A stretch of DNA of 64,000 nucleotides from Hydrogenophaga sp. (lineage in GTDB: Bacteria; Pseudomonadota; Gammaproteobacteria; Burkholderiales; Burkholderiaceae_C). Below are positions 57,609 through 64,000 of this stretch, piece after piece (the stretch's first letter is position 1; each line of letters starts with the position of its first letter). The position numbers and the translations under genes were made by a program. Below the pieces are notes generated by a model. That model was not told the DNA's origin and ran no database searches. It saw nothing but the letters and a program-made list of their open reading frames with translations. Location: NCBI RefSeq assembly GCF_026125825.1, contig NZ_JAHCKK010000008.1, positions 22,351 through 86,350 of the forward strand. The letters run 5' to 3'.

Positions 57609-57917
57609 TCAACCCCCGCCGGCCAGGTGCGCCGAGAGCACGTGGGTGGCCACCATGTCCAGGCTGGGGCGCACGATGCCCTGCTTGTCCGTCCAGACCT
57701 TGGGCGTGAGCCCGCCCGAGAGGCTGAGCGACTCGCCGTCGCGCAAGGCCACCAGCGCCTGGCCGGCCGCCTCGTCGAACGCGATCACATTGACGATGAA
57801 CTCCTCGTCTGCCCGGTTGCGGGCCAGCACGCGGGCGACGATGTAGCCGCGCCCGGCCTTGTCCACGCGGCGCGAGGCCTCGCCCATGAGGCGGCCAGCG
57901 ACCAGGCCGTCGATCAT
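57609..57917 (-). CDS. Single-stranded DNA-binding-like OB-fold protein
   Basis: 102 residues. [54 protein letters not shown] and [17 protein letters not shown] match the SSB OB fold without the acidic C-terminal tail of housekeeping SSB. Such short proteins occur on integrative elements and in Burkholderiales chromosomes. It overlaps its upstream partner by four bases (ATGA). Confidence 0.8.
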   Translation of the reverse strand: MIDGLVAGRLMGEASRRVDKAGRGYIVARVLARNRADEEFIVNVIAFDEAAGQALVALRDGESLSLSGGLTPKVWTDKQGIVRPSLDMVATHVLSAHLAGGG

Positions 57918-58393
57918 CGCGCGGGCCTCTCGAACCCGGCGGCGATCCAGGCCTGCGCGCTGTCCACGTTCAGCTTGAAGGTCGGCGGCACCGGCACGCA
58001 GGCCAGCTCGGCATCGAACTCATCGAGCGCGCGCAAGGTGGCGGTGGCGCCCTCTTCGTCCGGCACGATGGCCAGGGCCACGCGGATGCGCTGCCCGTCC
58101 ACCGTCACCGTCACGTTCTTGTTCAGCTCTGCGTGCCGCTGCTGCTCGGAGCGGCGGATCACCTCTTTGGCGGTCTTCACCAGGGTGTTGAAAGCCGCGG
58201 GGTCCAGCGGCTTGGGGTTCTTCTTGTCGCGCCCCATCGTCCAGGGGCCCACCAGGGCTGGCTCGGCCCCGTTGTCCAGGTACATGGCGACGGCCCAGCC
58301 GTCATCGTCTTCGTTCTTGACGACGCGGGCCGTCCAGTGCTCGTCGCTCCAGACGCGGGCTTCGTGAATGGGGTCTTGGGTCTCAGCAGTCAT
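57914..58393 (-). CDS. Unknown protein coupled to the SSB-like gene
   Basis: 159 residues, acidic, soluble; central part [26 protein letters not shown] is helical, then a strand-rich [21 protein letters not shown]. The family is not recognised. Translational coupling to the SSB-like gene suggests the two act together, perhaps on DNA. Confidence 0.65.
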   Translation of the reverse strand: MTAETQDPIHEARVWSDEHWTARVVKNEDDDGWAVAMYLDNGAEPALVGPWTMGRDKKNPKPLDPAAFNTLVKTAKEVIRRSEQQRHAELNKNVTVTVDGQRIRVALAIVPDEEGATATLRALDEFDAELACVPVPPTFKLNVDSAQAWIAAGFERPAR

Positions 58394-58414
58394 GCGACCA
58401 AGGATAACCCCCCC

Positions 58415-58891
58415 TCACCTCACCGGGATGGGGGTCGCCCGATCCACCGCCACCACCGCCACCGAGTTCTGCGGCGAGCCTTCGATCACGCGGTCGGAGT
58501 ACGTGAGGTAGACCAACGAATGCCGCTTGGCGTCCACCATGCGCACGATGCGCAGGCGCTTGAAGATCAGGCTGGTGCGCTCGCTGAAGATCTCCTCCTG
58601 TTCCTTGATGGGCTTGGCAATGGCAATGGGGCCGACCTGCCGGCACGCGATGGACGCCTCGGACTTGTCCTCGGCCAGGCCGAAGGCGCCCTTGATGCCG
58701 CCGGTCTTGGCGCGCGAGATGTAGCAGGCCACGCCTGCCACACCCGGGTCGTCGTAGGCCTCCACCACGATCTTGTGGTCCGGCCCGATGAACTTGAACA
58801 CGGTGTCCACCGAGCCGATCTCTTCGGCATGGGTGGCCGTGGTGAGGGCGGCGGCGAGCAGCAGGAGGCTGGGGGCGAGGCAGGGGCGCAT
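58415..58891 (-). CDS. creA: CreA-family periplasmic protein
   Basis: 158 residues with a Sec signal peptide ([22 protein letters not shown]). The body has [41 protein letters not shown] (part: [13 protein letters not shown]), typical of CreA. Function of CreA is unknown. The start at 58891 gives the right signal peptide; the frame is open to 59113. Confidence 0.87.
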   Translation of the reverse strand: MRPCLAPSLLLLAAALTTATHAEEIGSVDTVFKFIGPDHKIVVEAYDDPGVAGVACYISRAKTGGIKGAFGLAEDKSEASIACRQVGPIAIAKPIKEQEEIFSERTSLIFKRLRIVRMVDAKRHSLVYLTYSDRVIEGSPQNSVAVVAVDRATPIPVR

Positions 58892-59010
58892 GGCGGGCTT
58901 TCGGAGCAATCGGATGGCCACACGGTAGCAGGTCGCCCCGGGCCGCAGGCCAGCGCGGTCTTGTCCTACAGCCTCGCGCAAGCGCCCGCACGTGGCTGGT
59001 TGCGGCCGCT

Positions 59011-59085
59011 TCAGCGCAGGCCGAAGAAACTCAGGATGACGCCAATGACGACGACCAGGCCCACGATGTAGATGATGGTGTTCAT
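59011..59085 (-). CDS. Small membrane peptide, 24 aa
   Basis: Single-helix peptide: [15 protein letters not shown], then [14 protein letters not shown] sits 8 bases ahead of the ATG. Similar 24-residue peptides with the same start and SFFGLR end seem common in Proteobacteria (from memory, not checked). A CTGTCCTAC element lies about 80 bases upstream. Function unknown, possibly stress-related. Confidence 0.65.
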   Translation of the reverse strand: MNTIIYIVGLVVVIGVILSFFGLR

Positions 59086-59213
59086 GAGTGTGCTCCTTGT
59101 GACGATGCCCCATCGTAGGGAGCCTGGAGCCTCTGGCCTGTCAGCGTGCGCCATGCCGCCGTGTAGGACAGCGCGCTGCGCCGCCGGCGAACGCGGCGCC
59201 CTGGCCCGCGCGA

Positions 59214-59543
59214 TCAGCTGGCCGGGCTCGTGAGCTGGTCCGCGCAGTCGTACAGCGCGTCCACCGTGTGCGAGAGCACGCGAAGCTGACGGCGCATTTC
59301 ACCATTGAGCGTGTGCTTGAGCACAGCGCGCTGCACCACCGGGGACGCGGTGTCCAGCACGCCCTGCTCTGCCGGGGTCGCCAGGGCATCGTCCAGCGAA
59401 GAGCGGGTGTCCATGAGCAGCGCGAGCTGGCCCATCTGCTCGTTGGCCTGCACGGCAAGCACAAGGAGGTGGGTGAGGAGGCCTTCGTTCTTGAGGCGAC
59501 GGGAGGAAGGGCGGGCGGCTTTGGCTTTGGTGGGTCGGTCCAT
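59214..59543 (-). CDS. Unknown protein downstream of C4-type RNA
   Basis: 109 residues if started at ATG 59543; ATG 59600 is also in frame. It has a basic N-terminus (RPTKAKAARPSSRRLKNEG) and then a helical part LLTHLLVLAVQANEQMGQLALLMDTRSSLDDAL ending in STVDALYDCADQL-like segments. It is not a recognised Ant or Icd protein. Its position just after the C4 RNA makes it the likely target of that antisense RNA. Confidence 0.55.
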   Translation of the reverse strand: MDRPTKAKAARPSSRRLKNEGLLTHLLVLAVQANEQMGQLALLMDTRSSLDDALATPAEQGVLDTASPVVQRAVLKHTLNGEMRRQLRVLSHTVDALYDCADQLTSPAS

Positions 59544-59581
59544 GACGGGGGCTCGCTGCGTTCGGTTGGGTGTACACCACC

Positions 59582-59699
59582 GCCGCCCTTCACTGGTCAT
59601 GAGGGCGGCAGCTCGGACGGGTTGACGGACCGGGAAACCGCATGCGGAAAAAACCGGCGAGCCTCGCGGCTCCCCATCCGAGCCGCCATAAAACGGGCA
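59582..59699 (-). ncRNA. C4 antisense RNA family member
   Basis: On the minus strand the segment opens with TTTTATGGCGGCTCGGATGG and then GGAGCCGCGAGGCTCGCC, CCCGGTCCGTCAACCCG, TCCGAGCTGCCGCC. The 5' GGCGGCTCGGA (59687 downward) pairs with the 3' TCCGAG and GCCGCC (ending 59604); GAGCC-GCGA-GGCTC forms an inner hairpin. A second hairpin GCCGCCCT/AGGGCGGC follows (59582-59608). This is the layout I recall for the C4 antisense RNA of phages P1, P7 and P4 and of prophage remnants. It normally represses an antirepressor in the same transcript. Confidence 0.75.
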
Positions 59700-59818
59700 C
59701 GGACGACAAGTCGCTCGGCTGCGCCGAAAAAACGCGACTCGCGCCGCATCGGTTTCTTTCTGGCCGTCAAACCAGGCCGCGCCTTTTTTTGGCGCGACGG
59801 CGGAGTATAGCCATGGCA

Positions 59819-59846
59819 TTAACCCGAAAGCATTCAAGTTAACCCG
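59819..59846. promoter_or_regulatory. Direct repeats CGGGTTAA ahead of the C4 transcript
   Basis: TTAACCCG occurs at 59819-59826 and 59839-59846 on the plus strand, i.e. two CGGGTTAA copies two helical turns apart, 10-30 bases upstream of the TATACT element on the minus strand. No good -35 box is seen, which would suit an activator- or repressor-controlled promoter. Confidence 0.4.
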
Positions 59847-59948
59847 GACACCGAGCGCTTCGTTATTGGGCACCGACCTCGCCCTGCCCGGGTTTCCCGG
59901 CCCGAATGCCCGAGACGAAAGCTGGGTTGGTGAGCCGCGCCGCAGCGC

Positions 59949-60872
59949 CTATGCAGCCAGCCGGTGCGCGTAGTAGGGCCGCTGCGGATCTTCCAGGATG
60001 GCCATCTGCTCGTCCAGGCGCGCCGCGTCCGGCTGCAGCCAGCGATCGACGTTTTCGGGCTTGATGGCAACGATGCAGCGGTCATGCCCGGCCTCGGCCA
60101 CCTCGGGCGGCGGGTCGTCGGTGATGGCGGCGAAGGAGAGCAGGTCGTCCTGGCCGGGTGCCGTCCATCGGGACCACAGACAGGCCACCAGCATCGGCTC
60201 GGCCGGTTCAGGGTGAAATTCGAGCACCACATGGCCCTCGGGCCTGCTCACGTTTTCATAGAACATGTCCACCACCATCAGCGCGTGCGTGTGGCCGAAC
60301 TGCTCCCGCCAGAAGCCCGTGAGGCTGGTCTTGCGCGCGTTGTAGGTGCCGGGGTACTTCTGGTCGGAGGCCGCGGGCATGCCGGCGGGCCGGCATTGGT
60401 AGCGCATGAGCCGGATCTGCTTGCGCCCGTTTTCCATGACCATCACCGGCGCCCAGTGGCCGGGGAAGATGCGCGAGTCGCGCGGTTGCAGCTCGGCTCG
60501 GCTGAGGTCTTTGAGGCGGTTGTGGCCGCGCGCGATCTTGTCCAGGGCGATGCGCTCGCTCTCGCGCGCCGCATGGCTGGGCCGGCTGGCGAGTTTGCGC
60601 TGGGCATCGGCCAGGCGTGCCTTCTGCTTGAACAGCTCCTGCTCGATGGCCATGGCCTGCGCGGCCCTGTGCTGCTGGATGAGGGCCTGGATGCGCTGCT
60701 CCTCGTCGCTCGCGGGATGCTCGAACGAGGCCTCGACGGCTTTGGGGATGTGGATGGCCGGGTGGGCCAGGCGCGACCAGAAGAGCGCGGCGAAGGTGGC
60801 GAGGTCGATCTCCGCGCCGTAGGCCCGCTTGTACCTTCGATAGTCCGCCCAGATCTGGGCCGAGTAGCACAT
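59949..60872 (-). CDS. SRAP/HMCES-family protein with helical insertion
   Basis: 307 residues. Catalytic set of the SRAP family is present: Cys2, N178 (TYNARKTS), E206 (MFYENVSR) and H263 (AGHDRCIVAI). SRAP proteins cross-link to abasic sites in single-stranded DNA. The usual MCGRF start is MCYSAQ here, and residues 53-125 form a charged, coiled-coil-like insertion (QQHRAAQAMAIEQELFKQKA). E. coli YedK is about 222 residues, so this is a long variant. Confidence 0.85.
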   Translation of the reverse strand: MCYSAQIWADYRRYKRAYGAEIDLATFAALFWSRLAHPAIHIPKAVEASFEHPASDEEQRIQALIQQHRAAQAMAIEQELFKQKARLADAQRKLASRPSHAARESERIALDKIARGHNRLKDLSRAELQPRDSRIFPGHWAPVMVMENGRKQIRLMRYQCRPAGMPAASDQKYPGTYNARKTSLTGFWREQFGHTHALMVVDMFYENVSRPEGHVVLEFHPEPAEPMLVACLWSRWTAPGQDDLLSFAAITDDPPPEVAEAGHDRCIVAIKPENVDRWLQPDAARLDEQMAILEDPQRPYYAHRLAA

Positions 60873-60922
60873 GGTGAGTTCTGCGAACGGGGTCAGGCGG
60901 CTTCACGCGGGTGTCGATTGCA

Positions 60923-61108
60923 TCACCTCTTCGCCGCCGCCGCAACACCAGGCCCCGGTGTGTCGCCCGGGCGGGTCTGCGGCGCGCGATCGGGATGGTC
61001 TGGCGGGGGGGCGGGCGGGCGGGGGTCGCCGGGTGGCGGTGGGGCCAGGGGCTTGCCGGGGGTCTGGCCCGGAGGGTCGGGTGCGATCTGGTTGAGGGGG
61101 TGGTTCAT
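60923..61108 (-). CDS. Possible small proline-rich protein, 61 aa
   Basis: Frame of 61 residues starting MNHPLNQIAPDPPGQ with a GGAG ribosome site 6 bases upstream, followed by proline-rich sequence (LAPPPPGDPRPPAPPPDHP). High GC alone can produce such frames, so support is weak. Confidence 0.35.
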   Translation of the reverse strand: MNHPLNQIAPDPPGQTPGKPLAPPPPGDPRPPAPPPDHPDRAPQTRPGDTPGPGVAAAAKR

Positions 61109-61406
61109 GGGGGGCTCCGATGCGTGGGGACAGGTGATCTGTCCGGCCACCCAGTGTGAGCCCGGGTGGGCTGGCGAGCCGTCGTCGTGGTGGCCGAAGC
61201 CATGTAGGCCCGCGCGCAGCGGCGGTGTAGGCGGTGTCCTCCCCATTTGTAAACGTTTGAAGCCGTCGCCCTGTCCTACCCGCAGAGCACGCGGGCGTGG
61301 CGAAGATGGGGCTTGTGCCTTGCAGATCGCCGTGGTGCCGCGATCGCCCATGGATGCATGCTGTGGAAAAAGGACCTTGGCTGGCGCACCTGAAAGGAGT
61401 GCCTGT

Positions 61407-61628
61407 TTGTCGACGCGATCGCCGAAGATTGAAGCCTGGAGATTGGCCGAGCGAGAACTCGAGGCCGCCGAGAGCCAGTTTCGCGATTCTGGCTTTGACA
61501 TTGGTCTGGACGACCGCGACAAGATCTGCAGCCAGCTCGCGGCCCTGAAGGCCGCTCGCGCGCGGGTGCGGCAGGCGTGGCGGGAAGCGTTCGCGGAAGA
61601 CGAAGCGGCCGCGAGCCGGCGTTTCTGA
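61407..61628 (+). CDS. Small coiled protein, 73 aa, TTG start
   Basis: Starts TTG 61407, 7 bases after AAAGGAG. The protein is alpha-helical and charged (EAWRLAERELEAAESQFR, then LAALKAARARVRQAWREAF), no signal peptide. I do not recognise it. A CTGTCCTACCCG element is 129 bases upstream. The 298 bases before it (61109-61406) hold nothing else I can support. Confidence 0.5.
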   Translation: MSTRSPKIEAWRLAERELEAAESQFRDSGFDIGLDDRDKICSQLAALKAARARVRQAWREAFAEDEAAASRRF

Positions 61629-61774
61629 GGCCGGCCGGGCCTGCGCCGGGAACGGCCCGGCGATGGGCACCACCCCGGGGAGCGTGGGGCCACGGCGCGC
61701 AAGGCCAATGTGGGCGGGGCCGCGCTGCTATGCCGAATCTGGCCTTGCGCGGCGCCCGACCTGCTGGAGGCGAC

Positions 61775-63229
61775 TCAGAACGGATAGTGGCGCGGCGTGG
61801 TCTGCATCGTGATCCACCGCAGCTCGGTGAATTCGTTGATGCCGGCCTTGCCACCAAAGCGGCCGATGCCCGAGCCCTTCACGCCGCCGAAAGGCATTTG
61901 CGCCTCGTCGTGCACGGTGGGGCCATTGACGTGGCAGATGCCGCTGTCGATCTTGCGCGCCACGTTGAAGGCGCGCGCCATGTCGCCGCCGAACACGGCG
62001 GAGGACAGGCCGTACTCGTTGTCGTTGGCGCAGGCAATCGCTTCTTCCACGCCGTTCACGCGCACCACGCATTTCACGGGGCCGAAGGTTTCTTCGTGGT
62101 AGATGCGCATGGCGGGCGTGACGTGGTCGAGCACGGTGGCGGGCATGAGGGTGCTGTCGGCCTTGCCGCCGCAGAGCAGCTTGGCGCCTTTGGCGAGCGC
62201 GTCGTCGATGAGGGCGTTGCAGTGGTCCACGGTGCCCTGCCCGATGACGGAGCCGAGCACCACGGGCTCGGGCTTGCGCGGGTCGCCCAGCGGCAGGGCC
62301 CTGGCTTTGTCGCTGAATTTCTTCACGAATTCGTCGGCGATTTTCTGGTCGACCACGAGGCGCTCGGTGCTCATGCAGATCTGGCCGCTGTTGGCGAAGC
62401 AGCCGAAGGCCGCGCCGTTGACGGCGTCTTCGATGTTGGCGTCGTCCAGGATGACCATGGGCGCCTTGCCACCGAGCTCCAGCACCACGGGCTTCAAGTA
62501 TTTCGCGCAGGTCATGGCGATGATCTTGCCGACCTTGGTGGAGCCGGTGAAGTTCACGCGGCGCACCGCGGGGTGGGCCACCATGGCCTCGACCACGGCG
62601 CCGGCATCGGCCGGGGCATTGGTGATGTAGTTCACCACGCCGGGCGGGAAGCCCGCGTCCTGGAAGGCTTCGACGATGAGCTGGTGGGTGCGCGGGCAGT
62701 TTTCGCTGCCTTTGAAGATGACGGTGTTGCCGCAGGCCAGGGGCACGCAGATGGCGCGCACGCCCAGGATGATGGGCGCGTTCCAGGGCGCGATGCCGAG
62801 CACCACGCCAGCGGCCTGGCGCACGCCCATGGCGAGCGAACCGGGCACATCAGACGGAATGACTTCACCGGCCACCTGCGTGGTGAGGGAGGCGGCCTCG
62901 CGGATCATGCTGGCGGCGAGCATGGTATTGAAGCCGGCCCACATGCCGGTGGCGCCGGTTTCGGCGGCCACGGCTTCGATGAATTGGGGCAGTTTGGCTT
63001 CGAGGGCGTCGGCGGCCTTGAGCAGCAGGGCGCGGCGCTCGTTGGGGCCGGTTTCGCTCCAGGTCTTGAAGGCTTCGGCGGCGGCTTCGACGGCCATCAC
63101 GGCGTCGGCCGGGCTGGCGGCAGGGGCGCGGGTGGCCACGCTGCCGTCGAGGGGGTTGCGGCGCTCGAAGGTGGCGCCTTTTTCGGCCGTGACCTTGAGG
63201 CCGTTGATGAGCATGGACAAGTCGGACAT
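61775..63229 (-). CDS. Aldehyde dehydrogenase, vanillin/salicylaldehyde dehydrogenase type
   Basis: NAD(P)+-dependent enzyme of 484 residues. General base E251 in ELGGKAP and nucleophile C285 in FANSGQICMS; ending FGGKAGINEFTELRWITMQT is typical of the vanillin/benzaldehyde/salicylaldehyde branch. It oxidises aromatic aldehydes to acids. Start 63229 follows CAGGAG. It is 29 bases downstream of a LivF-type ATPase gene on the same strand, suggesting uptake and oxidation of an aromatic compound are linked. Confidence 0.87.
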   Translation of the reverse strand: MSDLSMLINGLKVTAEKGATFERRNPLDGSVATRAPAASPADAVMAVEAAAEAFKTWSETGPNERRALLLKAADALEAKLPQFIEAVAAETGATGMWAGFNTMLAASMIREAASLTTQVAGEVIPSDVPGSLAMGVRQAAGVVLGIAPWNAPIILGVRAICVPLACGNTVIFKGSENCPRTHQLIVEAFQDAGFPPGVVNYITNAPADAGAVVEAMVAHPAVRRVNFTGSTKVGKIIAMTCAKYLKPVVLELGGKAPMVILDDANIEDAVNGAAFGCFANSGQICMSTERLVVDQKIADEFVKKFSDKARALPLGDPRKPEPVVLGSVIGQGTVDHCNALIDDALAKGAKLLCGGKADSTLMPATVLDHVTPAMRIYHEETFGPVKCVVRVNGVEEAIACANDNEYGLSSAVFGGDMARAFNVARKIDSGICHVNGPTVHDEAQMPFGGVKGSGIGRFGGKAGINEFTELRWITMQTTPRHYPF

Positions 63230-63258
63230 CGGGGTTTCTCCTGGGTTGCTTGGGGTGT

Positions 63259-64000
63259 TCAGTGGGTAGCGACGGGCTTGCGCCGCTGCACGGCGTCGGC
63301 CGCGCTGGTGGTGCCACTGGCGGGGTCTTTGTCGGCGCCGAGGTAGGCTTCGCGGATGACGGTGGAACGGGCGAGCAGCCGGGCCGGCCCGCTGGCGACC
63401 AGGGTGCCGCGTTCGAGCACGTAGCCGCGGTCGGCCACGGCCAGGGCTTTCTTGACGTTTTGCTCGACCATGAGCACGGTGGTGCCGGCGTCGGCGATGC
63501 GGCGCACGATGGCGAGCAGTTCGTCGACCATGCGCGGCGCCAGGCCGAGCGAGGGTTCGTCGAGCATGAGCAGGCGCGGCGCGCACATCATGGCGCGGGC
63601 CACGGCGACCATTTGCTGCTCGCCGCCGCTCATGGTGCCGGCCAGTTGCGTGGCGCGTTCCTTGAGCTTGGGGAAGTCGGCAAAGGCCCGTTGGAGCCGC
63701 TGGGCGCGCTCGGCCTTGGGGCAGAGCCAGCCGCCGAGTTCGAGGTTTTCCGTCACGGTCATCTGCGGGAAGAGCTGCCGGCCTTCGGGCACCAGGGCCA
63801 CGCCGGCCTGCACGATTTCGTGGGTTTTCTCGGCGAGTTCCTGGCCGTCGAGCAGCACGGTGCCGCTGCGCGGGATGAGGCCGTTGAGCGCCTTGAGCAG
63901 CGTGGTCTTGCCCGCGCCGTTGGGGCCGAGCACGACGGTGAGGCCGGGCTGGATGTCGAGCCGGATGCCGCGCAGCACGAGGAAGGCGCCGTAGCCGGCG
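63259..64000 (-). CDS. Branched-chain-type ABC transporter ATPase LivF (5' end outside window)
   Basis: ABC ATPase of the LivF group. Walker A is LGPNGAGKTT, the signature LAGTMSGGEQQM, Walker B LLMLDEPSLGL. The frame continues past the right edge as AGYGAFLVLRGIRLD, where family members have their N-terminus, so the gene starts outside the window by a few codons. A ~30-residue C-terminal tail (ASGTTSAADAVQRRK) extends past the usual end. Other transporter genes are probably upstream. Confidence 0.9.
   Translation of the reverse strand, partial: AGYGAFLVLRGIRLDIQPGLTVVLGPNGAGKTTLLKALNGLIPRSGTVLLDGQELAEKTHEIVQAGVALVPEGRQLFPQMTVTENLELGGWLCPKAERAQRLQRAFADFPKLKERATQLAGTMSGGEQQMVAVARAMMCAPRLLMLDEPSLGLAPRMVDELLAIVRRIADAGTTVLMVEQNVKKALAVADRGYVLERGTLVASGPARLLARSTVIREAYLGADKDPASGTTSAADAVQRRKPVATH

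Larger units (their letters stand above)
59544..59948. other. 405-base gap holding C4 RNA, T-loop repeat and direct repeats
   Basis: The longest stretch without a protein gene. From right to left on the minus strand: two CGGGTTAA direct repeats 20 bases apart (59819-59846), a -10-like TATACT (59804-59809), a GCGCC/GGCGC inverted repeat with a loop of seven A (59779-59795), and then the C4-type RNA. I see no other gene in it. Confidence 0.6.

Overview
This looks like chromosomal DNA of a GC-rich betaproteobacterium, most likely a member of the Comamonadaceae (Hydrogenophaga- or Acidovorax-like). That is an inference from the very high GC content, the dense paired-strand gene layout, several Bug-type solute receptors, a proteobacterial-type gshA, and many oxygenase, hydrolase and dehydrogenase genes for aromatic compounds. 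I found no rRNA, tRNA, CRISPR array or insertion sequence. Both ends cut through genes: a phospholipase D lipoprotein on the left and a LivF-type ATPase on the right.

1-13 kb: PLD lipoprotein, CopD-like membrane protein, dinG, a patatin-like lipase, two tandem small acetyltransferases with a coupled GST-fold gene, then an operon of MarR regulator, BCCT carrier and MarC protein. That operon is divergent from two Bug receptors and a Cys-type sulfatase. 13-20 kb: SulP transporter, DsrE-like exported protein lacking a normal start codon, thioesterase, orphan ABC binding protein, a 47-residue membrane protein behind two RNA hairpins, and an esterase lipoprotein. 20-28 kb: FAD hydroxylase and MarR regulator around a perfect palindrome; Bug receptor, tartrate dehydrogenase and LysR regulator; amidohydrolase, Bug receptor and NTF2-like protein. 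28-33 kb: small unknown genes, a Bax-inhibitor-1 protein, a TerC protein missing half of its fold, and a Bcr/CflA exporter. 33-39 kb: a complete, translationally coupled Mrp/Pha cation:proton antiporter operon with fused A and B subunits.

39-50 kb holds the most coherent unexplained system. A LysR regulator and enol-lactonase-like hydrolase, FAD monooxygenase, orphan TRAP receptor, Rieske oxygenase, dienelactone hydrolase, MarR regulator, epoxide hydrolase, glyoxalase and GST are linked by six copies of a GTTG-N6-CAAC palindrome placed in the control regions. Glutathione synthetase and a BenE-type permease follow directly. The pathway substrate cannot be read from the sequence.

50-64 kb: a 638-residue unknown protein with two His/Cys motif pairs resembling permuted papain-like domains; kup, gshA and proA; an SSB-like protein with a coupled partner; creA; a 24-residue membrane peptide; a C4-type antisense RNA (normally a phage immunity RNA) ahead of a small unknown gene; an SRAP/HMCES protein with a helical insertion; and a vanillin/salicylaldehyde-type dehydrogenase behind a LivF-type ATPase.
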